A stretch of DNA of 60,814 nucleotides from Pseudomonadota bacterium (GTDB lineage: Bacteria > Pseudomonadota > Gammaproteobacteria > Steroidobacterales > Steroidobacteraceae). Location: NCBI GenBank assembly GCA_018261655.1, contig JAGTSG010000003.1, positions 1-60,814 of the forward strand. The letters run 5' to 3'. The notes under the pieces are model-generated. The model had not been told where the DNA came from and ran no database searches. It saw only the letters and a program-made list of their open reading frames with translations. Position numbers and translations under genes: made by a program. Position 1 is the first letter of the stretch. Each line of letters starts with the position of its first letter. Below are positions 45,768 through 54,730 of the stretch, one piece after another.

Positions 45768-46514
45768 TTACTTCTTCGAATCGGACTTGGCCGGCTTCGC
45801 CTCGGCCTTGGCCGGCTTCGCCTCGGCCTTGGCAGGCTTCGCCTCGGCCTTGCCTGCCTCGGCCGCCGGCGCCGCCGCTGCCGCCGCCGGCGTCGCGGCC
45901 GCCACCGCGGCCTCCTCGGCCACCGGGGCGACTTCCTCGGCACGCTGCGCGTGGACCGACACCACCGGCGCGTCGTTGCCGTGGATGAGCTCCGGCAGCT
46001 CGACGCCCGCGGGCAACTTCAGCTCGGAGAGGTGGATCAGCTGCCCGAGGCCGAGGTTCTGCAGGTCGACCTCGATGTACTCGGGCAGGTCCTTCGGCAG
46101 GCACAGCACCTCGATGTCGTTCCTGAGGTGCGACACCACGCCGCCCTGCGTCTTCACGCCCGGAGCGATGGCCTCGTTCAGGAAGTGCAGCGGGATCCGC
46201 ATGCGGATCTTCTCGTCCTCCAGCACGCGCTGGAAGTCGATGTGCACGACCTGGTTCCTGTAGGGGTGCCGCTGCAGGTCCTTGAGCACCGCGGCCTGCT
46301 TCTGGTCGCCGACCTTGAGGCTCAGGATCGTCGAATAGAAACGCTCGTTGTCGAGCATCAGGATCAGCCTGGCGTGGTCGAGCACCAGGGCGCGCGCGTC
46401 CTGGTGACCGCCGTAGAGGATCGCCGGGACCTTGCCGGTACGACGCAGGCGGCGGCTCGCACCCTTGCCCTGGTCGTCCCGGAACTCGGCGACGAGTTCA
46501 AAAGACGTCTTCAT
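45768..46514 (-). CDS. rplY: 50S ribosomal protein L25/general stress protein Ctc
   Basis: This 248-residue long-form L25 has an N-terminal 5S-rRNA-binding domain (VPAILYGGHQDARALVL, HIDFQRVLEDEKIRMRIPLHF) and a C-terminal TL5/Ctc domain (LPEYIEVDLQNLGLGQLIHL). A low-complexity tail follows, Ala-rich and then a lysine-rich heptad repeat (KAEAKPA), longer than in most relatives. It lies between prs and pth, as in many proteobacteria. Confidence 0.94.
   Translation of the reverse strand: MKTSFELVAEFRDDQGKGASRRLRRTGKVPAILYGGHQDARALVLDHARLILMLDNERFYSTILSLKVGDQKQAAVLKDLQRHPYRNQVVHIDFQRVLEDEKIRMRIPLHFLNEAIAPGVKTQGGVVSHLRNDIEVLCLPKDLPEYIEVDLQNLGLGQLIHLSELKLPAGVELPELIHGNDAPVVSVHAQRAEEVAPVAEEAAVAAATPAAAAAAPAAEAGKAEAKPAKAEAKPAKAEAKPAKSDSKK
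45785..45854 (-). repeat. 21-nt tandem repeat inside rplY
   Basis: About three units of a 21-nt sequence, of the form cttggccggcttcgcctcgg plus one base, encode the KAEAKPA heptads at the L25 C-terminus. The units are nearly identical, so copy number could vary between strains. Confidence 0.75.
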
Positions 46515-46578
46515 GTTGCACTTACTCCCAAGTCATGGCCCGCCGTCCCGCGACCAGGCAACGGCGTGCCGTCCACAC

Positions 46579-46601
46579 GGCCGCCGGACCCTCCGGCGGC
46601 C
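46579..46601 (-). terminator. Hairpin after prs
   Basis: A perfect 10-bp GC stem (46579-46588 with 46592-46601) with a 3-nt loop lies 9 nt after the prs stop and before rplY. There is no T run, so it may be a partial terminator or an mRNA stability element. Confidence 0.5.
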
Positions 46602-46609
46602 TGAAACCC

Positions 46610-47563
46610 TCAATCAACATACAGCGAACTGACTGACTCCTCGTCGCGGATGCGGCGCATGGTCTCGGCCAGCAGCCCTGCGACCGACAGGACGCGGATG
46701 CGATCGCAGCCGCGCGCGTCGGCCCGCAACGGGATCGTGTCCGTCACGACCAGCTGGTCCAGCGCCGAGCTGGCGATGCGCTCGACCGCCTTTCCCGACA
46801 GCACCGGGTGGGTGATGTAGGCCAGCACCTTCACCGCCCCGTGGTCCTTCAGCGCCTGCGCCGCCAGGCACAGTGTCCCGGCAGTGTCCACGAGGTCGTC
46901 CACCAGGATGCAGATCTTCCCGTCCACGTCGCCGATGATGTTCATCACCTGCGCCTCGTTGGGCCGGGGACGCCGCTTGTCGATGATCGCGAGGTCCGCA
47001 TCGTCGAGCCGGCGTGCCAGCGCCCGGGCACGGACCACGCCGCCGACGTCAGGCGACACGACGATCATGTTGTCGTACTTCTGCTTCCAGGCGTCGCCGA
47101 GCAGCACCGGCGACGCGTACACGTTGTCCACCGGAATGTCGAAGAACCCCTGTATCTGGTCCGCGTGCAGGTCCACCGTCAGCACGCGGTCCACGCCGGC
47201 TCCCTTGATCATGTTGGCGACCAGCTTCGCGGTGATCGGCACCCGCGTCGCACGCGGCCGGCGGTCCTGCCGCGCGTACCCGAAATAGGGGATCACTGCG
47301 GTGACGCGCGCGGCCGAGGCCCGCCGGCAGGCGTCGGCCATGACCAGCAGCTCCATCAGGTGGTCGGCTGCCGGCGGCGAGGTCGGCTGCACCAGGAACA
47401 CGTCGCGCCCGCGGACGTTCTCCATCAGCTCGACCTGGGTCTCGCCGTCGCTGAAATGACCGACGAACGCCCGCCCGAGCGGCTGCATCAGGTGCCGGGC
47501 GATGTCCTGCGCCAGCGCAGGATTCGCATTCCCGGTAAACACCGCCATCGTGGAATGGTCCAC
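46610..47563 (-). CDS. prs: Ribose-phosphate pyrophosphokinase
   Basis: The 317-residue protein starts at GTG 47563 with GGGAG seven nt upstream; an ATG five codons later is possible, but the GTG start matches the N-terminal length of E. coli Prs. Motifs are [42 protein letters not shown] and the PRPP-binding [12 protein letters not shown]. It makes PRPP for nucleotide, His and Trp synthesis. It is transcribed right after tRNA-Gln. Confidence 0.95.
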   Translation of the reverse strand: MDHSTMAVFTGNANPALAQDIARHLMQPLGRAFVGHFSDGETQVELMENVRGRDVFLVQPTSPPAADHLMELLVMADACRRASAARVTAVIPYFGYARQDRRPRATRVPITAKLVANMIKGAGVDRVLTVDLHADQIQGFFDIPVDNVYASPVLLGDAWKQKYDNMIVVSPDVGGVVRARALARRLDDADLAIIDKRRPRPNEAQVMNIIGDVDGKICILVDDLVDTAGTLCLAAQALKDHGAVKVLAYITHPVLSGKAVERIASSALDQLVVTDTIPLRADARGCDRIRVLSVAGLLAETMRRIRDEESVSSLYVD

Positions 47564-47608
47564 GCCGCTCTCCCTTGCGCCCGGCCCTGCCGGACGACGC
47601 CGCTCAAC

Positions 47609-47683
47609 TGGCTGGGGTGGAAGGATTCGAACCTTCGCATGGCGGGATCAAAACCCGCTGCCTTACCACTTGGCTACACCCCA
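47609..47683 (-). tRNA. tRNA-Gln (anticodon TTG)
   Basis: The 75-nt minus-strand gene has acceptor TGGGGTG/CACCCCA, D stem GCC/GGC, anticodon stem GCGGG/CCCGC with loop TTTTGAT, T stem GAAGG/CCTTC and an encoded CCA, with no mismatches. It lies between ispE and prs, and its first 10 nt are also the end of the ispE coding region. Confidence 0.96.
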
Positions 47684-48561
47684 GTAACTCCGTCAGCCAA
47701 GGTCGGCACGTCCGCGGCCGGCCCGGCCTGCAGCCGCTGGACCAGGGGCGACACCGCCAGCCCCCGGGCCACGAAACCCGCCCACCGCCGCGGCAATCCG
47801 ACCAGCGCCGCCGCAGCTTCTTCCCGCGTCGAAAACCCGGCGAATACGCACGCCCCGGTACCCGTCAGCCGCGCCGCGCCCCGGCCCCGCAGCCACTCGA
47901 TGGCCGCGCGCACCTCGGGCTGGCGCGCAGTGACGACCGGTTCGCAGTCGTTTCGTCCGCCTGCCTGCAGGAAACCGCGAATTGTGATCTTCGGGGAATT
48001 TCGTGTCAATTCAGGGGCCTGAAATACCTCGGCGGTGCTGACCCCGACCGCGGGGCAGACGACGGCGAACCATCGCGCCGGCAGGTCCACCGGCTCGAGA
48101 ACCTCGCCCACGCCCTCCGCCCAGGCCGACCGCCCGCGGACGAAGACCGGGACGTCGGCCCCGAGCTCGAGCCCGAGGGCGGCCAGCGCCGCGACATCCA
48201 GCCCGGTGCCCCACAGCGCGTTGAGCGCCACGAGGACCGTGGCGGCGTCGGAACTGCCGCCTCCCAGGCCGCCCCCCATGGGTATGTGCTTGTCCAGCCA
48301 CAGGTTCGCACCGAGGCTCGTGCCGGTGCGCGACTGCAGGAGCCGGGCCGCCCGGACCACCAGGTCGCGCTCCGGCTCGAGGCCGCCCGGCCCGGCGACC
48401 CGCGCGATGACCCCGTCCGGGCGGGGCTCGAAGGCCAGGGTGTCGCACAGGTCGAGCAGCTGGAACACGGTCTGCAACTCGTGGTAGCCGTCCGGCCTGC
48501 GGCCGGTGACGTGCAGGAACAGGTTCAGCTTGGCGGGGGCCGGCCAGCCACGCGAGATCAT
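47674..48561 (-). CDS. ispE: 4-diphosphocytidyl-2-C-methyl-D-erythritol kinase
   Basis: The 295-residue GHMP kinase has PAPAKLNLFLHVTGRRPDGY and the ATP-binding PMGGGLGGGSSDAATVL. It catalyses the fourth step of the MEP isoprenoid pathway. The ATG overlaps the lolB stop by 4 nt. The last codons (ACT GGG GTG TAG) run into the tRNA-Gln gene: the stop codon occupies tRNA positions 8-10. Confidence 0.94.
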   Translation of the reverse strand: MISRGWPAPAKLNLFLHVTGRRPDGYHELQTVFQLLDLCDTLAFEPRPDGVIARVAGPGGLEPERDLVVRAARLLQSRTGTSLGANLWLDKHIPMGGGLGGGSSDAATVLVALNALWGTGLDVAALAALGLELGADVPVFVRGRSAWAEGVGEVLEPVDLPARWFAVVCPAVGVSTAEVFQAPELTRNSPKITIRGFLQAGGRNDCEPVVTARQPEVRAAIEWLRGRGAARLTGTGACVFAGFSTREEAAAALVGLPRRWAGFVARGLAVSPLVQRLQAGPAADVPTLADGVTGV

Positions 48562-49139
48562 GGCCCGAGATCCCAGCGCGTGACCGCCAGCTTCACCCGG
48601 GCGCCGTCGCGGGCGATGGTCAGGCGGACGGGCAGCTCGCCCCCGGGCGCCGCGCCGAAACGGCTGAATTCGACCTGCCAGCCGGATTGCCGCAGCAGCT
48701 CCGGCCGGCCGTCGGCGCTCCGGGTCTGCTCGTACGGCTCGCCGGGCGCGGGAATGCCGAGCATCCAGTAGCGGAGTGAACGGACGGGCATCTCGGCGCC
48801 CAGGCGTTCGGCCAGCAGGCGCTCCGCATCCGCGCCCTCGACCCGCGCGCCGCTGCCATCCTCCAGCCGCAGCCCGGAACCATCGAGGATGGCGCGCAGC
48901 GCGCCGACCCCGAGCGGCCCGCTGACGGCCAGGTCGGCGGTCTCACCCGACTGGCGCCAGTCGATGCTGGCCGAGGCGCCGTCGCCGTTCACCGTCACCG
49001 CCACGCGCCCGGTCATCCGCCAGTGGTCGAGCGCCAGGAGTTCCTGCTGGCGCAGGTCCCAATCGACCGTGACCGGCGCCGGCGGCACGGTCGCGCACCC
49101 GGCCAATGCAAGCGTCGCGATGGACAGCAGGCGGCGCAT
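48558..49139 (-). CDS. lolB: Outer membrane lipoprotein LolB
   Basis: The 193-residue protein has a lipoprotein signal with lipobox LAGC (SIATLALAGC) and the LolB pattern WRMTGRVAVTVNGDGASASIDW and YWMLGIPAPGEPYEQ. LolB accepts lipoproteins from LolA at the outer membrane. The lolB-ispE pairing is conserved in gammaproteobacteria. GAGG in the ribosome site overlaps the stop of the TPR gene upstream. Confidence 0.92.
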   Translation of the reverse strand: MRRLLSIATLALAGCATVPPAPVTVDWDLRQQELLALDHWRMTGRVAVTVNGDGASASIDWRQSGETADLAVSGPLGVGALRAILDGSGLRLEDGSGARVEGADAERLLAERLGAEMPVRSLRYWMLGIPAPGEPYEQTRSADGRPELLRQSGWQVEFSRFGAAPGGELPVRLTIARDGARVKLAVTRWDLGP

Positions 49140-49145
49140 CGGGCC

Positions 49146-50804
49146 TCAGCCGGGATGCCGTTCCATCGTGCGCTGCAGGCTGCGATTGTCCGGCGATTCC
49201 TCGCGAGCCCGGCGCCACAGGTCGCGCGCCTCGTCGCGCCGTCCCGCAGCCCACAGCACCTCGCCGAGGTGTGCGGCCACTTCCGGATCGCGTGACCGGC
49301 CCCAGGCGCGTTCGAGCCATTCGAGCGCCTCCGCGTTGCGCTTCAGGCGGAACAGCGCCCACCCTGCCGAATCCATGATCGCGTAGCTGTCGGGCTTCAC
49401 CTCGAGTGCCCGGACGATCAGGCCATAGCCCTCCGCCGCCTTGCCGGTGCGGTCGGCCAGCGTGTAGCCCAGCGAATTGAGCGCGGTGGGATCGTCGGGG
49501 CGGCGGCGCAGCACCTCGCGCATGACCGCGATCGCCTCCGGCACGCGATCGAGCCGCTCGAGCACGAAGGCCTCGGCGAGGCGCAGATCGTCGTCGTCCG
49601 GGTAGTAGCGCGACGCGCGGCGCATCAGCGCGACCGCCTCGTCGCCGCGACCCGCGTCCGCCAGCTGGCTGGCCCGCCCGGCGACCACGTCACGGATGCT
49701 CTCCGGCGACTGCTCGATGAAATCAGCGAGCGCGAGTTCCGCGCGCGGGGACGCGCCCAGCGTCTCCATCAGGCGGTAGGCGCGCAACTGCGAGGCGACC
49801 GCCCTGGGCCCGGTGACCACGCGCTCGAGGTAGCGCACCGCCAGCTCGGGCTTGCCCTGCTCGTCCGCGATCAGGCCGAGAAAGGCCAGTGCGGTCTCGT
49901 TGCCGCGGGAACCCTGTGCCAGCTCGTTGAAGTGGCGCAACGCCGAGTCGTAGTCGCGGCGCGTGAACGCCAGGGTGCCCAGGCCCTCGAGCGCCTCGGT
50001 CGCGGCGACCTGGCCGCGCCGCAGGGTCTCGAAGGCCTGGCGCGCGTCTTCGTCGCGGCGCGCGCCGACCAGTAGCCAGGCGTAATTGAGCTGCGAGAGC
50101 GGATCGGCGTCGGCGGCCAGCGACGCGGCCAGCGCCAGGCCGTCGTCGGTCTGCCCGGCGGCCAGCAGCGCGCGCACCTCGGCCAGCTCGGCCAGCCGCC
50201 AGCCAGGCCTCAACTCGCGGGCGCGCCGCGCCGCTTCGAGCGCGCGCGCGCCGTTTTCCGCCTGCTGCCAGAGCACGCTGCGGGCATGCTGGGCCTCGGC
50301 CAGCCCGGGGTCGGCGGCGGCGAGTTGCTCCATCACCAGTGCGGCGCCCGTCTCGTTACGCTCGCCCGCGAGGATGCCGAGCAGGGCCGTGTAACCCTGC
50401 GCGCGGTCTTCGTAGGCGCTGTCCAGGATCGTCCGGAACTGCGCGGCAGCGGCGGTATTGCGGTACAGGCGCAGCAGGCTCGTGGCCAGGAAACGGCGCG
50501 CCTCCTCTCTCTCCGGCTGCAGGGCCAGCCAGCGGGTGGCGCTGCGCACGGCGTCCTCCAGCTGGAAGTTCTCGAAGGCCGCGCGCGTCGCGCGCTCGGC
50601 CACCTCCGGGTCGGACGAAGCGTCCGCGGCGCAGGTCAGGGAGCCGCTGGCGAGCGGCCAGTCGCCCTGGGCGAGGGCGATCCCCGCCACGTGCGCGTGG
50701 CCTTCGGCGTCCGCGCGGGCACAGTCCACGGCGGTCGCGGCCGCCGGCGCGAACACGGCCGCGGCCGCGAGCGCGACCTTGAAAAACAGCGATCCGAGGC
50801 GCAT
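49146..50804 (-). CDS. Periplasmic/secreted TPR repeat protein
   Basis: About 552 residues from ATG 50804. A signal peptide (KVALAAAAVFAPAAATA) is followed by roughly a dozen TPR-like units, e.g. YTALLGILAGERNETGAALV and NSLGYTLADRTGKAAEGYGL. The same type of gene precedes lolB in Pseudomonas-like genomes (general knowledge). It probably scaffolds an envelope complex. A TATAGT -10 (minus strand, 50811-50816) is so close to the ATG that the mRNA may be leaderless. Confidence 0.85.
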   Translation of the reverse strand: MRLGSLFFKVALAAAAVFAPAAATAVDCARADAEGHAHVAGIALAQGDWPLASGSLTCAADASSDPEVAERATRAAFENFQLEDAVRSATRWLALQPEREEARRFLATSLLRLYRNTAAAAQFRTILDSAYEDRAQGYTALLGILAGERNETGAALVMEQLAAADPGLAEAQHARSVLWQQAENGARALEAARRARELRPGWRLAELAEVRALLAAGQTDDGLALAASLAADADPLSQLNYAWLLVGARRDEDARQAFETLRRGQVAATEALEGLGTLAFTRRDYDSALRHFNELAQGSRGNETALAFLGLIADEQGKPELAVRYLERVVTGPRAVASQLRAYRLMETLGASPRAELALADFIEQSPESIRDVVAGRASQLADAGRGDEAVALMRRASRYYPDDDDLRLAEAFVLERLDRVPEAIAVMREVLRRRPDDPTALNSLGYTLADRTGKAAEGYGLIVRALEVKPDSYAIMDSAGWALFRLKRNAEALEWLERAWGRSRDPEVAAHLGEVLWAAGRRDEARDLWRRAREESPDNRSLQRTMERHPG

Positions 50805-50850
50805 GCCCGCACTATAGCGCAGCGGCGAGGCGCCCTGTGGGGACCTCGGC

Positions 50851-50879
50851 TTGTGCTGCCCCCTGTCATCCCGGACAAT
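50851..50879 (+). promoter_or_regulatory. Candidate sigma-70 promoter of hemA
   Basis: TTGTGC at 50851-50856 and GACAAT at 50874-50879 are 17 nt apart. The predicted start near 50886 leaves a leader of about 20 nt before the hemA ATG at 50906. Confidence 0.5.
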
Positions 50880-50905
50880 CCGGCGCGTCATCCGACCGGT
50901 ATGCC

Positions 50906-52162
50906 ATGTCCATCGTCGTCATCGGCCTGAACCATCGCACCGCGCCCGTGGAGGTCCGGGAACGCGTCGTCTTCGACGCGGACCGCCTGCCCGAGGCGCT
51001 GCACAACCTGTGTGCCCGGCCGGGCGTGCAGGAGGGGCTGATCGTCTCGACCTGCAACCGCACCGAGATGTACTGCGTGGTGGACGGCGGCGAACCGGCG
51101 CTGCCTGACTGGCTGGCGAGCTTCCACCAGACCGGCCACGACCTGACGGACCACTGCTACGAACTGCACGGTCCTGCCGCCGTCCAGCACGCCTTCGCCG
51201 TCGCCTCGGGTCTCGACTCGATGATCCTCGGCGAGCCGCAGATCCTCGGCCAGCTGAAGGACGCCTACCGCGCCGCGCACGATGCAGGCACGGCGGGGCC
51301 GTTGCTCAACCGGCTGTTCCAGGCGACCTTCGCCGTCGCCAAGCGGGTCCGGACCGAGACGCGAGTCGGAGCCAGCGCGGTGTCGGTCGCCTCGGCCGCC
51401 GTGCAGCTCGCCCGGCGGATCTTCGCGGGTTTCGAGCAGCACACGGCGCTGCTCATCGGCGCGGGCGAGATGATCGAGCTGGCCGGCCGGCACCTGCACG
51501 CGCAGGGGCTGAAGCGGATGATCATCGCGAACCGCAGCATCAACCGCGCGCAGGACCTGGCGCTCGAGTTCAAGGCCTCGGCCATCACCCTCGACGCCCT
51601 CGACGAGCACCTGCCCGCGGCGGACATCGTCATCAGCTCGACCGCGAGCCCGGTGCCGGTGGTGACGCTTGAGGCCACGCGCAAGGCCATCGCAGCGCGC
51701 CGGCGGCGGCCGATGTTCATGCTCGACATCGCGGTGCCGCGCGACATCGAGCCCGGGGTCGCCGAGCTCGAGGACGTCTACCTCTACACCATCGACGACC
51801 TGCGCCAGGTCGTGGACGAGAACCTGAAGGCCCGGCAGGAGGAGGCGGCGGAGGCCCGTGGCCTGATCGAGGACGAGGTCGGACGTTTCATATCTGCGCT
51901 GCGCACCCTCGACGCCGCGCCGATCATCCGCGACCTGCGCTCGCGGGCCGACGTCACCAAGGCCCAGACGCTCGAGCAGGCGCGTCGCATGCTCGCGGCG
52001 GGCAAGCAGGAGGAAGCGCTGGAGTTCCTGGCGAACACCCTGACCAACCGGCTGCTTCACGCGCCGTCGCGCGCCCTGCGGCTGGCCGCCGAACAGGGCG
52101 ACGCGGCGCTGATCGACGCCGCCCACAAGCTGTACAGCCTGGACCACAACGGCGAGCACTAG
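50906..52162 (+). CDS. hemA: Glutamyl-tRNA reductase
   Basis: The 418-residue protein starts at ATG 50906 ([20 protein letters not shown]). The nucleophile is Cys50 in STCNRTEMY; the NADPH domain ([16 protein letters not shown]) and C-terminal dimerisation helix follow. It reduces glutamyl-tRNA to glutamate-1-semialdehyde, the first step of C5 haem synthesis. A perfect REP-like palindrome begins at the base after its stop, before prfA. Confidence 0.95.
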   Translation: MSIVVIGLNHRTAPVEVRERVVFDADRLPEALHNLCARPGVQEGLIVSTCNRTEMYCVVDGGEPALPDWLASFHQTGHDLTDHCYELHGPAAVQHAFAVASGLDSMILGEPQILGQLKDAYRAAHDAGTAGPLLNRLFQATFAVAKRVRTETRVGASAVSVASAAVQLARRIFAGFEQHTALLIGAGEMIELAGRHLHAQGLKRMIIANRSINRAQDLALEFKASAITLDALDEHLPAADIVISSTASPVPVVTLEATRKAIAARRRRPMFMLDIAVPRDIEPGVAELEDVYLYTIDDLRQVVDENLKARQEEAAEARGLIEDEVGRFISALRTLDAAPIIRDLRSRADVTKAQTLEQARRMLAAGKQEEALEFLANTLTNRLLHAPSRALRLAAEQGDAALIDAAHKLYSLDHNGEH

Positions 52163-52219
52163 GAGGGGTCAGGCCCCGCTCCGTCCCCTTAGGGGACGGA
52201 GCGGGGCCTGACCCCTCTT
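52161..52219. repeat. REP-like palindrome, copy 3 (perfect 27-bp arms)
   Basis: Positions 52163-52189 are the exact reverse complement of 52191-52217, around a single central base. The outer 20 nt on each side are identical to copy 1. It fills almost the whole 62-nt gap between the hemA stop (52162) and the prfA start (52225). Confidence 0.92.
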
Positions 52220-52224
52220 CCATC

Positions 52225-53304
52225 ATGAAAGACTCCATCCGCAACAAGCTCGAACAGCTCGCCGACCGCTGCGACGAGGTCGGCCGCATGCTGGCCGAGC
52301 CCGAGGTGCTCGAGCGCATGGACCGCTTCCGCGAGCTGTCCGTCGAGTACGCGCGGCTGCAGCCGCTGGCCGCCTCGTTCCTCGCATGGCAGGAACTCGA
52401 GCGGCAGCTGGCCGCCACGCGGGAGATGGCCCGCGATCCCGATCCCGGCGTGCGCGAGCTGGCTGGGCAGGAAGCCGCGGAGCTGGCCGCCCGCCTCGAG
52501 GCCGGGGAGGCCGAGCTGCAGCTCGCCCTGGTGCCGAGCGACCCGCTCGACGAATCGAATGTCTTCCTCGAGATCCGCGCCGCCGCTGGCGGCGACGAGG
52601 CGGCGATCTTCGCCGGCGACCTGTTCCGCATGTACGCGCGCTACGCCGAGTCGAAGGGCTGGCAGGTCGAGGTGATGTCCGAGAGTCGCGGCGAGCACGG
52701 CGGCTACCGCGAGATCATCTGCCGGGTCATCGGCCGCGGCGCCTACTCGCGCCTCAAGTTCGAGTCGGGCACCCACCGGGTCCAGCGGGTGCCGGCCACC
52801 GAGGCGCAGGGGCGCATCCACACCTCGACCTGCACCGTCGCCATCCTGCCCGAGGTCGAAGCGGTCGAGTCGGTCGAGGTCAACCCGGCGGACCTCAGGA
52901 TCGACACCTATCGCTCCTCGGGCGCGGGCGGTCAGCACGTCAACAAGACCGATTCGGCCGTCCGCATCACCCACCTGCCGAGCGGCCTCGTCGTCGAGTG
53001 CCAGGACGAACGCTCGCAGCACAAGAACCGCGCGCGCGCGATGGCACTTCTGCGGGCCCGGCTGCTGGGCGCCGAGCGCGAACGGCAGGCGAAGCACACG
53101 GCCGCGACCCGCAAGCTCCAGGTCGGGACCGGCGACCGCTCGGAACGGATCCGCACCTACAATTTCCCGCAGGGCCGCATGACCGACCACCGCATCGAGC
53201 TGACGCTCTACAAGCTCGACGACATCGTGGACGGCAACCTCGACGCCGTGATCGAGCCGCTGCTCAGGGAGCACCGGGCGGAACAACTCGCCGAGATCGC
53301 CTGA
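52225..53304 (+). CDS. prfA: Peptide chain release factor 1
   Basis: The 359-residue protein carries the PAT stop-codon recognition tripeptide (Pro190-Thr192, in [10 protein letters not shown]) and the catalytic GGQ (Gly235-Gln237, in [11 protein letters not shown]). It reads UAA and UAG. The N-terminus [20 protein letters not shown] aligns with RF1 starts, so ATG 52225 is right, yet no purine-rich ribosome site is next to it because the REP-like hairpin ends 7 nt upstream. hemA-prfA-prmC is a standard operon. Confidence 0.95.
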   Translation: MKDSIRNKLEQLADRCDEVGRMLAEPEVLERMDRFRELSVEYARLQPLAASFLAWQELERQLAATREMARDPDPGVRELAGQEAAELAARLEAGEAELQLALVPSDPLDESNVFLEIRAAAGGDEAAIFAGDLFRMYARYAESKGWQVEVMSESRGEHGGYREIICRVIGRGAYSRLKFESGTHRVQRVPATEAQGRIHTSTCTVAILPEVEAVESVEVNPADLRIDTYRSSGAGGQHVNKTDSAVRITHLPSGLVVECQDERSQHKNRARAMALLRARLLGAERERQAKHTAATRKLQVGTGDRSERIRTYNFPQGRMTDHRIELTLYKLDDIVDGNLDAVIEPLLREHRAEQLAEIA

Positions 53305-53324
53305 GGCGCGCCCGGCACGCGGCC

Positions 53325-54170
53325 ATGGACACCCGCATCGACGGCCTTCTGCTGCGGGCACGCCGGCGCCTCGAAGGCGCGTCGGAGAGCCCGGCCCTCG
53401 ACGCCGAGCTGCTGCTCGCGCACACGCTCGGCCTGCCGCGCATGCAGCTGCGCACGCACGGCGAGCGGCAGGTCGCACCGGCGGACGTCGCGCGATTCGA
53501 GTCGCTGGTCGGGCGGCGCGCGGCGGGCGAGCCGGTCGCCTACCTGACCGGCCGCCGGGGGTTCTGGACGATTGACGTGGCCGTGGGCCCCGCGGTGCTG
53601 GTGCCGCGTCCCGAGACGGAACGGCTGGTCGAGGCTGCGCTCGAGCGCCTGCGGCCCTTGCGGGAGCCGGCCATCCTGGATCTCGGTACCGGCAGCGGTG
53701 CCATCGCGCTCGCGCTGGCCTCCGAACTGCCCGGCGCCGAGGTCGTGGCGGTGGAAGCGAGCGCTGCGGCGCTCGGCGTCGCCCGCGCCAATGCTGCCGC
53801 GGCCGGGCTCTCCAGCGTGGTCTTCCTGCAGGGCCACTGGTTCGAGCCGGTCGGGAAACGGCGATTCGACTGCATCGTCGCCAACCCGCCCTACCTCGCC
53901 GGGTCCGATCCGCACCTGGCCAGCCTCGCCCATGAACCAGAGAGCGCGCTGGTGGCCGGGCCCACCGGCCTCGAGTCGCTCAAGGAGATCATCGGCGGTG
54001 CCGGCGACCACCTGCGCGAGGGCGGCTGGCTGCTGCTGGAGCACGGCGCAGCACAGGGCGCGGCCGTGCGCGGCCTGTGCGCGTCGGCGGGCCTCGGGGC
54101 GCCACTCACGCTCACGGACCTTGCCGGGCTCGAACGGGTGACGGTGGCCCACCGTGCCGCGCGGCCGTGA
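53325..54170 (+). CDS. prmC: Release factor glutamine methyltransferase
   Basis: The 281-residue protein starts at ATG 53325, 20 nt after prfA. It has an N-terminal helical domain (LDAELLLAHTLGLPRMQL) and the motif I ILDLGTGSGAIALALASELP. The catalytic NPPY (Asn187-Tyr190, IVANPPYLAG) follows. It methylates the GGQ glutamine of RF1 and RF2. The conserved neighbour prfA supports the call. Confidence 0.95.
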   Translation: MDTRIDGLLLRARRRLEGASESPALDAELLLAHTLGLPRMQLRTHGERQVAPADVARFESLVGRRAAGEPVAYLTGRRGFWTIDVAVGPAVLVPRPETERLVEAALERLRPLREPAILDLGTGSGAIALALASELPGAEVVAVEASAAALGVARANAAAAGLSSVVFLQGHWFEPVGKRRFDCIVANPPYLAGSDPHLASLAHEPESALVAGPTGLESLKEIIGGAGDHLREGGWLLLEHGAAQGAAVRGLCASAGLGAPLTLTDLAGLERVTVAHRAARP

Positions 54171-54219
54171 CCGTGCAGGTAGAATGCGGACTGCTCCCAC
54201 CCACACCCGGAACTCCATC

Positions 54220-54714
54220 ATGGTCAAGTTCGAAACCTCGCTCGGCGACTTCGTCATTGCGCTCGACCCCTCCAGGGCACCGGTCACCGTCGCCAACTTC
54301 CTGCAGTACGTGGACGACGGCCACTTCGACGGCACGGTCTTCCACCGGGTGATTCCCGGCTTCGTGATCCAGGGGGGCGGCATGACCGCCGACATGAGCC
54401 AGAAGCCGACGCGCAGGCCGATCGAGAACGAGGCGACCAACGGCCTGAAGAACCTGCGCGGCACCCTGTCGATGGCGCGCACCAACGACGTCAACAGCGC
54501 CACCTCGCAGTTCTTCGTCAACCTGGTGGACAACGCCTTCCTTGACCACCAGGGGCCGCGCAACTTCGGCTATGCGGTATTTGCCAGGGTGGTCGAGGGC
54601 ATGGACGTGATCGACGCGATCGCCGCGGTCAAGACCGGGCGCAAGCGCGGGCATGAGGACGTGCCGCTCGAGCCGGTCGTGGTCCACGCCGCGCGCCGCG
54701 TCGAGGCCGGCTGA
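54220..54714 (+). CDS. ppiB: Peptidyl-prolyl cis-trans isomerase, cyclophilin type
   Basis: The 164-residue protein is as long as E. coli PpiB. It starts [16 protein letters not shown] and has the cyclophilin motifs [35 protein letters not shown] and [17 protein letters not shown]. No signal peptide, so it is cytoplasmic. TAGAAT at 54180-54185 is a possible -10. Confidence 0.95.
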   Translation: MVKFETSLGDFVIALDPSRAPVTVANFLQYVDDGHFDGTVFHRVIPGFVIQGGGMTADMSQKPTRRPIENEATNGLKNLRGTLSMARTNDVNSATSQFFVNLVDNAFLDHQGPRNFGYAVFARVVEGMDVIDAIAAVKTGRKRGHEDVPLEPVVVHAARRVEAG

Positions 54715-54730
54715 CCCCGGCCGGGGAGCG

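Noticed and set aside
25920-52219. CRISPR array or insertion sequence as explanation for the repeats
   Set aside because: The copies are far apart, palindromic and lack spacers of regular size, target duplications or a transposase gene.
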